This document shows, in pieces, positions 8,484 through 16,094 of a stretch of 64,000 bases of DNA. Source of the DNA: Deltaproteobacteria bacterium HGW-Deltaproteobacteria-6 (GTDB lineage: Bacteria > Desulfobacterota > Syntrophia > Syntrophales > Smithellaceae). The DNA lies in the NCBI GenBank assembly GCA_002840435.1, contig PHAT01000002.1, positions 124,001 to 188,000 of the forward strand. Direction: 5' to 3'. How positions within the stretch are numbered: the first letter of the stretch is position 1; each line of letters starts with the position of its first letter. The notes under the pieces were generated by a model. That model had not been told where the DNA came from and did no database searches. It saw only the letters and a list, made by a program, of their open reading frames with translations. Position numbers and translations under genes: made by a program.

Positions 8484-10663
8484 CCTCAAGAATCTCCCAT
8501 GCCATGATCCGCAGCATCATGATCGCGCTGGATGTTATTTTCAAGGCTTCGGGCACGGACGTCCGCATGCACGGCACGGAAAATGTGCCGGATCAGCCGG
8601 TTGTTTACGTGGTCAACCATTTTACGCGCATGGAAACCATCATCATGCCGTATGTCATCAAGAAGCATATCAAGAAATATCCGCTCTCTCTGGCGGATTC
8701 CTCCTTCTTTATCGGGAAGCTTGGTGAAATCATGGATCGCGGCGGCGGAATTTCCACGTCTGATCCCAACCGGGACAAGATTCTGATTAATGCGCTGCTT
8801 ACCGACAGCCACCCGGTGATTATTTTCCCCGAAGGACAGATGATCAAGGATAAAAAAATTATCGAAAAAGGCAAATATCTGATCAACACCGCCACCGGCC
8901 GCCGGCCGCCGCATACGGGCGCGGGGCGCATTGCGCTCCGGTCGCAGTTTATCCGTGAAAAACTGAGGCTGTTGCGTGAACGAAATGATGCGGAATCCAT
9001 TGCCGCCATTGCCGCGCATTTCGGTTTTGATCCGGCGGACGTGGACAGGATTCTCGGCAGAGAAACATTCATTGTGCCGGTCAACATCACGTACTATCCG
9101 GTCCGCGCGAGGGACAACGCCATCAGCAGGCTGATCAACCGCTTTGTTCACGATATTTCCCTCCGCATGAAGGAAGAGATGCAGGTGGAAGGTTCGATGG
9201 TCATGGACGGCGTGGATATGGATATTAATATGGGAACCCCGATACCGGTAAAGAAATACCTGGCGGAAGGTGCCGGTATTCAGAAGATGCTGACGGATTC
9301 GGGGCTTTATCTGGACCCGGCTGAATTAAAACATGTTGTATCCTTCAAGAAGATTTATGTCGATATGATGTATGAATATATGCATGCCATCTATGAGATG
9401 ACGACGGTCAATCATGACCATCTGGCTTCCTACATCATGATGAAGTACATAAAAAACAGTTTTGCCGAAAGCGACTTTAAAAACCGCATCTATCTGGCGG
9501 TGGACCATCTGCTGAAGACGGGCATTTCCAATTATCATCAAACGCTGAACCATCATCAAAACCATCTGCTGAGCGATGATGTTCACGAGAAATATGAAAA
9601 TTTCATCAGAGACGCGATTGCCGATAATCTCCTGTCGCGTCAGGACGGCATCATCACGAGAAACCAGGAACGGTTCAGCAAGCCGCATGAGCTGCATACC
9701 ATCCGCCAGGATAATATTATCGAGGTGCTCAAAAATGAAATTGAACCCCTGAAAAAACTGACCAACCGGCTGGATTACCTGATGCTGTTCCCTTCGGGAT
9801 TGATCCGGCAGAAAATCAGAAAACAATTTCTGGAACTGGACCGGCAGATTTTTGAGACGGATTACTCGCGGCATTATGTGGAAAGCGAGAGCAAAGCGAA
9901 ATCGATCGGCGAACCTTTTTTGCAGAAGCGTTTTTTCGGTACCCGGGGCGTCATTCTGGTCCACGGCTATATGGCCGCGCCGGAGGAAATTCAGCCGCTG
10001 GCGGAATTTCTGTATAAAAACGGCTACAGCGTTTACGGCGCCAGACTGCGGGGACATGGCACGTCTCCCGAGGATCTGGCGGCGCAGGAATGGCAGGAGT
10101 GGTATCAGTCCGTGAACCGGGCTTATATCATCATGAAGAACACCATGAAATCTTTCGCGATCATCGGATTTTCCACGGGCGCGGGCCTTGCGCTCCTGCA
10201 GGCGGCCAATAAGCCGGGATGCTTTGCCGGCGTTATTTCGATCAACGGTCCCGCCCGGCTGCAGGATTCATCGGCAAAGTATTCTCCCCTGGTTGTCGGG
10301 TGGAATAAATTCCTGTCCCTTTTGCACCTGCAGCGGGGCAAAAAAGAATATATCGTTAATGAACCCGAAAACCCTCATATCAATTACAGCCGTAATCCCG
10401 TGCGCGGTGTGTATGAACTGGAACGCCTGATGAAATATGTCAAATCCCGGCTCGGTGATGTTAAAAGTCCGGTTCTGGTGATTCAGGGGTCGGATGATCC
10501 CGTGGTTCATCCGGAAAGCGGGGCGGATATCTATGCGCGATTGGGCGCCGCCGATAAACAACTGGTACAGATTTCCGCCGATCATCACGGCATCCTGCGC
10601 GGCAAAGCGTCGGACGAGGTTAAGGAAAAGGTTCTGCTGTTTTTGAAAAGTGTTTTTAAATAA
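8456..10663 (+). CDS. Fusion of PlsC-like acyltransferase and alpha/beta hydrolase
   Basis: The 735-residue protein starts at GTG 8456, seven bases after GGAGG, overlapping the preceding gene by 28 bases. The N-terminal part (about 20-260) looks like a glycerolipid acyltransferase: NHFTRMET at 54-61 and FPEG at 124-127. The catalytic motif reads HX4E (His55, Glu60) instead of the usual HX4D. A helical middle region of about 220 residues follows. The C-terminal part (about 485-735) is a monoacylglycerol lipase/carboxylesterase-like hydrolase with GFSTGAG (Ser573), Asp680/681 in GSDDPVV and His710/711 in DHHGI. It may both deacylate and reacylate lipids; this is inference. Confidence 0.85.
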   Translation: METNHQQHLTSRISHAMIRSIMIALDVIFKASGTDVRMHGTENVPDQPVVYVVNHFTRMETIIMPYVIKKHIKKYPLSLADSSFFIGKLGEIMDRGGGISTSDPNRDKILINALLTDSHPVIIFPEGQMIKDKKIIEKGKYLINTATGRRPPHTGAGRIALRSQFIREKLRLLRERNDAESIAAIAAHFGFDPADVDRILGRETFIVPVNITYYPVRARDNAISRLINRFVHDISLRMKEEMQVEGSMVMDGVDMDINMGTPIPVKKYLAEGAGIQKMLTDSGLYLDPAELKHVVSFKKIYVDMMYEYMHAIYEMTTVNHDHLASYIMMKYIKNSFAESDFKNRIYLAVDHLLKTGISNYHQTLNHHQNHLLSDDVHEKYENFIRDAIADNLLSRQDGIITRNQERFSKPHELHTIRQDNIIEVLKNEIEPLKKLTNRLDYLMLFPSGLIRQKIRKQFLELDRQIFETDYSRHYVESESKAKSIGEPFLQKRFFGTRGVILVHGYMAAPEEIQPLAEFLYKNGYSVYGARLRGHGTSPEDLAAQEWQEWYQSVNRAYIIMKNTMKSFAIIGFSTGAGLALLQAANKPGCFAGVISINGPARLQDSSAKYSPLVVGWNKFLSLLHLQRGKKEYIVNEPENPHINYSRNPVRGVYELERLMKYVKSRLGDVKSPVLVIQGSDDPVVHPESGADIYARLGAADKQLVQISADHHGILRGKASDEVKEKVLLFLKSVFK

Positions 10664-10670
10664 AAAATGC

Positions 10671-10713
10671 AGGGAACGGTCGCGATAACCTGAAGGTCAC
10701 AAGACCGTTCCCT
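10671..10713. repeat. Inverted repeat between the lipid gene pair and uvrC
   Basis: AGGGAACGGTC (10671-10681) pairs perfectly with GACCGTTCCCT (10703-10713) around a 21-base loop. An A-rich run lies just before it, so on the minus strand it would resemble a terminator, but no minus-strand gene ends here. On the plus strand there is no T run. It may stabilise the 3' end of the upstream mRNA. Confidence 0.5.
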
Positions 10714-10750
10714 ACGGAATATCTGGATGGGTAAGGGTAAGGAAATACCG

Positions 10751-12589
10751 ATGGAAGAGAACACCGCCTTAAAAGAAAAAATGACTGCCGCGCCCCGCAG
10801 CCCCGGCGTTTATATTATGCAGGACGCGCAGGGGAAGGTGATTTATGTGGGCAAGGCTAATGATCTGAAAAGCCGCATTGCCTCGTATTTTACCGGCCGC
10901 GACACAAGGCCGATGGCGCCGTTTTTAATGGCGCGGGTGAACGATATTGAGTTCATCACGACCGCCACTGAAAAAGAGGCGCTGATTCTGGAAAATAATC
11001 TCATCAAGAAGCACCGTCCGCGCTACAATGTCATTTTGCGTGATGATAAAACCTATTATCATCTGTCTCTTGATCCATCTGAAAAATATCCCCGCCTGCA
11101 ACTGGTGCGCAAAAGACTCAACAACACGGCGCTCTATTTTGGTCCTTATCCGTCAGGGCTGGCCGCGAAAGAAACCCTGCGCTTTGTTCAGCAGGTCTTT
11201 CCGCTGCGCACCTGCCGCAACCGGGATTTTCAACTCAGGCCCCGGCCTTGTCTGGAATATCAAATCGGACGATGCCTGGCGCCCTGTAAGGAGTTGATCG
11301 ATGAAGCAGCCTACCGGAAACTGGCCGAAAGCGCCGTGGCTTTCCTGCAGGGGCGGCGCCGCGAGCTGATTTCCGATTTAAAAAAGCAAATGGAACAAGC
11401 GGCGCAGGATTTAAACTTTGAAGAAGCAGCGCGCCTGCGCGACCGCATTGGCGCACTCACGCAGGCGTTGGAGAAGCAAAATGTTGATTGGGGCGGTGAA
11501 GAGGATCAGGATGTGCTGGGCATCTATTCAGAAGGCGATACCTGTCAGCTCTGTATTTTATTTGTGCGCGCGGGCAAGCTGACGGGAAGCAAATCATTTA
11601 CGCCTGTAAAAACAAAAGCGGATGCGGGTGAAGTGATTGCGTCGGCGCTGCAACAGTATTATGACGTCTCCAATATGCCGGAAGAGATCATCCTGCCTGC
11701 TCACCTGCCCGATGAAGATGTGATTGCCGAATGGCTGGCTGATAAAAAAGGAAAGAAAGTGCTGCTCACGGTTCCCCAGCGCGGTGCGAAAAAAGCCCTC
11801 TCCGACATGGCCTGTGCCAACGCCCGCGAGCTCTTTGTATCCGACCGGAAGAAAGAAGATCAGAAGACGGCCGCCCTGCAAATCCTTCAGGAAAAGTTGT
11901 CTCTGACCAAACTGCCGCGGCGAATGGAGTGCTACGACATTTCCAATATCAGCGGCAAAAATGCCGTGGGATCGATGGTAGTCCTTCAGGACGGCGAACC
12001 GGATAAATCGGGTTACCGGCGTTTTCGCATAAAAGCCGCAGACGAGCCGGACGATTACGGCATGATGCGCGAAGTGCTTACCCGGCGTTTTACCGGCAAG
12101 GATCCGCTGCCCGATCTGGTGGTGGTTGACGGCGGCAAGGGGCAGCTCAATGTCGCGCTTTCCGTCCTGAACGAATTGAAAATCAAGCTGGATGTGATCG
12201 GACTGGCGAAGGAAGAGCGAAGCTTTCTTGCAGCGAAAAACAAGCTCCGGGGGAAAGCAGCAAAGTCGGAGGACCGCGTTTATCTGCCCCGCCGCAAGGA
12301 TGCCGTCTATCTGTCGTCCCGTCCCGCCGCGCTGGCGCTTTTGCAGCGGGTCCGCGATGAGGCGCACCGCTTTGCCGTAAGTTACCATCACAAGCTCAAA
12401 CAAAGAAATGATTTGAGTTCGGTGCTTGATGCCATTCCCGATATCGGCCCGGCCCGCCGGACGCAGCTTCTGAAACACTTCGGCTCCGCAGCCGGGGTGC
12501 GCAAAGCGTCACTTGCGGATCTGCAAAACGTGCCGGGCATAGGCCCGGACCTGGCGGAAAAAATCCATGCGGCTTTATCCTTAAAATAA
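10751..12589 (+). CDS. uvrC: Excinuclease ABC subunit C
   Basis: This is the dual-incision nuclease of nucleotide excision repair, about 612 residues and normal in length. Visible parts in order are the GIY-YIG nuclease domain (PGVYIMQD, VIYVGKA, residues about 14-95), a cysteine-containing patch, the UVR motif (DLNFEEAARLRDRI), the RNase H-like C-terminal nuclease (ECYDISNISG and DLVVVDGGKGQL) and two helix-hairpin-helix motifs (IPDIGPARR, VPGIGPDLA). ATG 10751 has AAGGAA seven bases upstream; an in-frame ATG at 10727 is less well supported. uvrA and uvrB are not nearby. Confidence 0.97.
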   Translation: MEENTALKEKMTAAPRSPGVYIMQDAQGKVIYVGKANDLKSRIASYFTGRDTRPMAPFLMARVNDIEFITTATEKEALILENNLIKKHRPRYNVILRDDKTYYHLSLDPSEKYPRLQLVRKRLNNTALYFGPYPSGLAAKETLRFVQQVFPLRTCRNRDFQLRPRPCLEYQIGRCLAPCKELIDEAAYRKLAESAVAFLQGRRRELISDLKKQMEQAAQDLNFEEAARLRDRIGALTQALEKQNVDWGGEEDQDVLGIYSEGDTCQLCILFVRAGKLTGSKSFTPVKTKADAGEVIASALQQYYDVSNMPEEIILPAHLPDEDVIAEWLADKKGKKVLLTVPQRGAKKALSDMACANARELFVSDRKKEDQKTAALQILQEKLSLTKLPRRMECYDISNISGKNAVGSMVVLQDGEPDKSGYRRFRIKAADEPDDYGMMREVLTRRFTGKDPLPDLVVVDGGKGQLNVALSVLNELKIKLDVIGLAKEERSFLAAKNKLRGKAAKSEDRVYLPRRKDAVYLSSRPAALALLQRVRDEAHRFAVSYHHKLKQRNDLSSVLDAIPDIGPARRTQLLKHFGSAAGVRKASLADLQNVPGIGPDLAEKIHAALSLK

Positions 12590-12610
12590 GGAACGGTTCT
12601 GCACGACTGA

Positions 12611-13036
12611 TTATTTCCAGCAACCGGTGTCGTAATAGGATTTCTGCTGACAGGCGGTCATGCAATAGGTTGGATTGTTTAACCGCGGGTCGTATGTCAC
12701 GGTGACATAAGAGCTCGGACACTGGTTTTCCGTGCATTGCTGGCTGAAGGTGCATGTCCCCAGAACCGTGCCGGATGAGTTGTTCTGGCGGACTTCAACC
12801 CGGTTCAATCTGCACATGCTGTCGAAACTCCAGCCGTGATCGACCCAGGCGCTGGGCGCGAAGGCATTGGGGAAAGACTTGGAAGCCTTGGCGCAGCCCG
12901 GTTGGTAGTAAAAGGTGATCCACACGGTTTTGCTGCTCCAGTTATAAATCGTCAGACCGGTGTCCCATGCCATTGCCGTCCATGGAAAACACACCGCAAG
13001 ATAAATAACCAAACCTGAAAGAAAACGTTTTTGCAT
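12611..13036 (-). CDS. Small secreted cysteine-rich protein, unknown function
   Basis: The 141-residue product has a typical signal peptide with cleavage likely after TAMA, leaving about 118 residues. The mature part contains eight cysteines (for example PGC, SMC, GTC, QQC, NQC, YC, TAC, GC), enough for four disulfides, and is rich in aromatic residues, Ser and Asn. I do not recognise a family. The C-rich fold and export suggest an extracellular or periplasmic role. GAGGCGGGG lies upstream of ATG 13036. It ends convergently with uvrC and sits beside the gene-cassette island. Confidence 0.75.
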   Translation of the reverse strand: MQKRFLSGLVIYLAVCFPWTAMAWDTGLTIYNWSSKTVWITFYYQPGCAKASKSFPNAFAPSAWVDHGWSFDSMCRLNRVEVRQNNSSGTVLGTCTFSQQCTENQCPSSYVTVTYDPRLNNPTYCMTACQQKSYYDTGCWK

Positions 13037-13294
13037 AGCGCCCCGCCTCTTCTATTTTTTTTGTTGCCGCGAAGTATAAACGAAGGAAAAATGCTGTCAA
13101 GTGCGAAGATGCTTTGTGTAATGGAATTTTGTTTGGACGCAGGGTGTGCGCTGATTCTGAATCATTTTCAGATCAGCTTTTGTCCTCCCATGGGATAAAA
13201 GCCTTTTTTCCGGCGCCAGTTTCTTATTCAGAAGAAAGGTTTGAAAGTCCGGAAGAACTTATTTTTTAATCACGCTGGTCGATTTTCCCATATT

Positions 13295-13309
13295 TTACCC
13301 ATTGGGTAT
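13295..13309. promoter_or_regulatory. Palindrome copy 1, candidate operator
   Basis: TTACCCATTGGGTAT contains an inverted repeat of TACCCA and TGGGTA around one base. The same 15-mer with one central change recurs at 13426. Function as a repressor operator or recombination element is inference. Confidence 0.45.
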
Positions 13310-13425
13310 TTAGCCCTTATTATCACCAAAAGCCCCATCTCCCAAGTTAAAGAATGTTGATTATACAAGGATTTTTTCTTTTATTTCTTTTTGTTTTGCA
13401 GTATGGTGCCATAACACTTCATAAA

Positions 13426-13440
13426 TTACCCATAGGGTAT
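13426..13440. promoter_or_regulatory. Palindrome copy 2, candidate operator
   Basis: TTACCCATAGGGTAT differs from copy 1 only at the central base and lies 131 bases downstream of it, directly before the cassette boundary at 13448 and the HEPN-like gene. A bound protein here would affect expression of the cassette genes (inference). Confidence 0.45.
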
Positions 13441-13457
13441 ATTAATTGTTAGGCCTT

Positions 13458-14036
13458 ATGAATAAACCAAAGTTATTTAGAAAAGTAGAAGAGAGAGAAT
13501 TTTTCGCTCATCACATGTTATTACATGCTGCTGAATTAGAAATCTCATCTGCAGAAGAAAGTCAACTTGGCCGCTTCAATAAGTGTCTTGCCGCAATGGT
13601 AATGACAGCCATCGCTGTCGAATCCCTTCTGAATGCAGTAGGAAGCCGCATTGTAGAAGACTGGCCTTGCTTTGAGCGGCTTCGCCCCTACGAAAAAATC
13701 AATTTAATCGTAGATCAACTTAAACTTCAGCGTGACCCGGAGAAAGAGCCTTGGACTACCCTTACGTTCTTGAGTGGGTTTAGAAATGATATTGCTCATG
13801 CCAAACCAGAGCCAATTATCAAAGAAAGAATTTTGCCTGAGGTCGCATTAGCAAAGACGGCCTTTGATACACCCCACTCAACGCTCGAACGAAAAATCAC
13901 TCTCGGTAATGCACGACGGGTTTTCTCTGCCGTCCATAAGCTTAAAGGTTTACTCACAGATGCAATGCCTGCAGATCTGAAGTTCGGTATTTATACGGAC
14001 ATGTGGTCTGGGAGCACTACCGAGCATGGGGCCTAA
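13458..14036 (+). CDS. Cassette-borne HEPN-like protein
   Basis: The 192-residue, largely helical protein contains RNDIAH at 109-114, matching the RX4H signature of HEPN-fold RNases, in the context GFRNDIAHAKP. The upstream segment (residues about 35-70) has an amphipathic helix with AVESLLNAVG that suits the first HEPN helices. HEPN proteins are often RNases in toxin-antitoxin or defence systems, but some are inactive. The start is ATG 13458, ten bases after the GTTAGGC cassette boundary; the ribosome site is weak. The stop lies in the left core of attC. Base composition is more A/T-rich than the flanking housekeeping genes, consistent with transfer. Confidence 0.7.
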   Translation: MNKPKLFRKVEEREFFAHHMLLHAAELEISSAEESQLGRFNKCLAAMVMTAIAVESLLNAVGSRIVEDWPCFERLRPYEKINLIVDQLKLQRDPEKEPWTTLTFLSGFRNDIAHAKPEPIIKERILPEVALAKTAFDTPHSTLERKITLGNARRVFSAVHKLKGLLTDAMPADLKFGIYTDMWSGSTTEHGA

Positions 14037-14103
14037 CAATACGTTCAACCGGACAGTTTGCCGGCAAGCCGGCTCCGTTCTGCCTGTTAACTTGGCGTTA
14101 GGC
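14031..14103 (+). repeat. attC-like recombination site 1
   Basis: The left core GCCTAAC (14031-14037, RYYYAAC type) is exactly complementary to the right core GTTAGGC (14097-14103, GTTRRRY type). Between them are imperfectly paired arms and a central GCCGGC/CCGGC hairpin. The 73-base length and stop codon within the left core fit integron attC sites. Confidence 0.8.
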
Positions 14104-14151
14104 TCTGTATGACCATGAAGGCAGAAGAAAACGTTTCGGCAGGAGGAAAAG

Positions 14152-14445
14152 ATGAAAACTGGAAATATCAAACCTCAAGAGTTGCTGGAGTACGCAAAAT
14201 CTTTACATGGGACGACATTGGAAACAACAGCGCAACACCGCAAATTTCTATTCAATGTGGATGATAAAGGATTTCACTATACGCCTACGAGCACAATGAA
14301 ACCCCGGATTCAAGAGAACAAATACATTGAGCTTGTTATTGAGAGATTTAACAAGGAAGGATCATGGAGTCCACAAGACTATAAGGATATCACCATGAAT
14401 GCTTCCTATCTTCTTGCAGTCATGAATAAATATGTAAATGCCTAA
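14152..14445 (+). CDS. Cassette-borne small protein, unknown function
   Basis: This 97-residue soluble protein has no signal peptide, membrane segment or cysteine. It has a strong ribosome site (GGAGG, spacing seven) before ATG 14152. The mid part holds aromatic residues and lysines (KFLFNVDDKGFHYTP), and the end looks helical. I recognise no family. It occupies the second cassette, and its stop TAA lies in GCCTAAA, the left edge of the second attC-like site, exactly as for the first cassette gene. A role as partner of the HEPN-like protein is possible but unsupported beyond adjacency. Confidence 0.68.
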   Translation: MKTGNIKPQELLEYAKSLHGTTLETTAQHRKFLFNVDDKGFHYTPTSTMKPRIQENKYIELVIERFNKEGSWSPQDYKDITMNASYLLAVMNKYVNA

Positions 14446-14491
14446 AGCAATGCACCCGATCGCTACGCTCCGGCTGATGTTGCCGTTGAGC
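14440..14491 (+). repeat. Degenerate attC-like site 2
   Basis: GCCTAAA at the left does not fully match RYYYAAC, but the right core GTTGAGC fits GTTRRRY. GCAA (14447-14450 region) pairs with TTGC (14480-14483), and the central CGCTACGC-type sequence resembles attC loops. The 52-base length is short. It may be decayed or divergent. Confidence 0.5.
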
Positions 14492-14498
14492 CTGGAAT

Positions 14499-14520
14499 AA
14501 AAGGGGACGATCCCCTTTTT
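14499..14520 (+). terminator. Intrinsic terminator after the cassettes
   Basis: AAAAGGGGA and TCCCCTTTT form a nine-base stem with a CGA loop, followed directly by more T. It would end plus-strand transcription of the cassette genes just beyond the second attC-like site. Confidence 0.8.
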
Positions 14521-14591
14521 TACGCGACATGCTTATGATGGCAACTCGTCCGCTCGAAGGCTGCTCACAAGCCCGGATGCGGCTGGAATCA

Positions 14592-14963
14592 TTACTGGCA
14601 GCCAGTCGTGTCCCACGGCGCTCTGGTCAGAACGTCTAAACTCTTGGTAACGCCCGCCTGTTTGCATGTGCCGCGTCCCGAAATAATAGTCGTCATTTTA
14701 CAGGTCGCATTGGCATCTTTACCCGCTGACTTGTAGAATGTTGAAATATACTTATCGCTGCCCTTGTAATCTATTTTCCCCCCGCTGACTTCCTGCCCGG
14801 TCCACTGAGCCAGTTCAGCCGTCGAAAGGGTGTAAGAAGCGTTCATTCCGGAACAGAGCTGTCCGGCAATTTTGTCCCCCAGAGGACTGGCGGATGCCTG
14901 GGTTGCAAAAGAAAGCATGAGCAACATAATGGGGAATGCAACATATTGGCGTGATATCTTCAT
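14592..14963 (-). CDS. Small secreted protein with four cysteines, unknown function
   Basis: The 123-residue product has a signal peptide with cleavage likely after QASA, leaving about 98 residues. Four cysteines in the mature part (QLC, ATC, GTC, TGC) could form two disulfides; the protein ends GCQ. No family recognised. GGGAGG lies upstream of ATG 14963. It is transcribed toward the cassette island from the right, as a mirror of the cysteine-rich secreted gene on the left, though the two are not obviously related in sequence. Confidence 0.72.
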   Translation of the reverse strand: MKISRQYVAFPIMLLMLSFATQASASPLGDKIAGQLCSGMNASYTLSTAELAQWTGQEVSGGKIDYKGSDKYISTFYKSAGKDANATCKMTTIISGRGTCKQAGVTKSLDVLTRAPWDTTGCQ

Positions 14964-15432
14964 TTTTGTTTTCCTCCCGGCAAGATAATTTGCTGAAACT
15001 TTTTAATCTCCATTGGCAGGACATCCGGCGGTTTTCCCGGAATGTCCATGGAAGCTTGTCTTTCACAGGATGAAACCTGCAACAGCTGGTTTCATTTTTC
15101 ATGACAACCATGGTAATAGACGGAAGTAGGAATGCCATAAAATAAGCCATAATGCAATCAACTCATGCACCGGTCTGCGGACATTTTTCCCTTCCGGGCT
15201 GTTTAACAGACAGGATTCCCTGATCCGCCGGCAGTGAATGAGCGGAGCAGGTCTTGACGATATGATCATTCCGCATCGGGAAGGGCGCACGCCGGGTTTC
15301 AACAATGACCAACGCCATCGTTGTGAAAGGCGATGGTCTGCAAAATTATCATCTTCATGTCCCTATTTACTTTTCATCGGTCCTGTGGCTATAAAATAAA
15401 AACGATAACAGTTCAGGAAAGTGCTGCTTAAT
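14964..15432. other. Intergenic region before mntP
   Basis: About 470 bases without a convincing gene. A terminator-like hairpin on the plus strand pairs ATGAAACC (15070-15077) with GGTTTCAT (15088-15095), followed by four T; no plus-strand gene precedes it closely. A smaller stem CCATCG/CGATGG lies near 15315-15335. I looked for a manganese riboswitch before mntP and did not see its conserved core. Confidence 0.5.
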
Positions 15433-15987
15433 ATGAGTCTGATAACAATATTTCTTCTGGCAGTTGGTCTGGGTGTGGATGCGTTTTCCGTGGCCATCGG
15501 CATCGGCGCTTCAAATACCAGGAAATCCTGGGCTCCGGTTTTACGGCTTGCCCTGGCTTTCGGTTTTTTTCAGTTTTTGATGCCGCTGATCGGCTGGCTG
15601 GCCGGTTCGACGGTGGTTGATCTGATCCGGGGTTTTGACCACTGGGTCGCTTTTGCGCTCCTGGTTGTGGTTGGCGGGAAGATGATTCGGGAAGGCTTTG
15701 AAAAAGAAAGCGATGAGGAAAAAGCCGATCAGACGCGCGGCTGGCCGCTCTTACTGCTTTCGATTGCGACCAGCATCGACGCGCTGGCGGTGGGATTCAG
15801 TTTTTCGCTCTTAAAAACACCTATCCTGTTTCCGGCCGTGATGATTGGTGTGGTTTGTTTTCTGATGACGGCGGTCGGGATGGTTTTCGGCAAGGGGCTG
15901 GCGCGGATCTTCGGCAGGAAAGTGGAAATCCTGGGCGGTCTGGTATTGATTGCAATCGGCGTGAAAATTTTAATTGAGCATTTGTAA
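15433..15987 (+). CDS. mntP: Manganese efflux pump MntP
   Basis: The 184-residue inner-membrane protein exports Mn(II). It has six predicted membrane helices in two repeated halves. The family motifs GLGVDAFSVAIGIG in helix 1 and ATSIDALAVGFSFS in helix 4 carry the conserved metal-binding aspartates. A cytoplasmic acidic loop (EKESDEEKADQ) separates the halves. ATG 15433 matches the usual MntP N-terminus; an in-frame GTG at 15421 sits too close to AGGAA. It is a single-gene unit. Confidence 0.95.
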   Translation: MSLITIFLLAVGLGVDAFSVAIGIGASNTRKSWAPVLRLALAFGFFQFLMPLIGWLAGSTVVDLIRGFDHWVAFALLVVVGGKMIREGFEKESDEEKADQTRGWPLLLLSIATSIDALAVGFSFSLLKTPILFPAVMIGVVCFLMTAVGMVFGKGLARIFGRKVEILGGLVLIAIGVKILIEHL

Positions 15988-16094
15988 GGAGCAACTGATT
16001 TGTGACGCCTCCACTGAATGAGTGACAGGAGCGGCATGAATCGGGATGGTCTCAAACCATCATAATCCAACAGGTGCAATGAACGGTATATTTA

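Larger units (their letters stand above)
13037..13457. other. AT-rich intergenic region before the cassettes
   Basis: About 420 bases with no convincing gene. It contains the start region of the secreted protein on the minus strand, long T-rich tracts, and two near-identical palindromes annotated separately. A GTTAGGC core at 13448-13454 marks the left end of the first gene cassette. No integrase gene or complete attC could be recognised here. Confidence 0.6.
13448..14491 (+). mobile_element. Two integron-type gene cassettes without an integrase
   Basis: The left boundary is a GTTAGGC core at 13448-13454. The first cassette carries one ORF and ends in an attC-like site whose right core is again GTTAGGC (14097-14103). 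The second carries one ORF and ends in a weaker attC-like site with core GTTGAGC (14485-14491). Both ORFs have the same orientation, fill their unit and have the stop codon inside the left attC core, which is typical cassette architecture. No integron integrase is visible, so this fits a cassette cluster lacking its integrase. Confidence 0.72.

Noticed and set aside
13037-13447. Complete attI or attC upstream of the first cassette
   Set aside because: Only the GTTAGGC core is clear; no matching RYYYAAC left core with paired arms was found.
14109-14264. 51-codon frame at the start of the second cassette
   Set aside because: It overlaps the well-supported 97-residue gene in another frame and has no ribosome site.
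15231-15432. Manganese (yybP-ykoY) riboswitch before mntP
   Set aside because: mntP genes often carry one, but I could not find the conserved core and loop sequences here.
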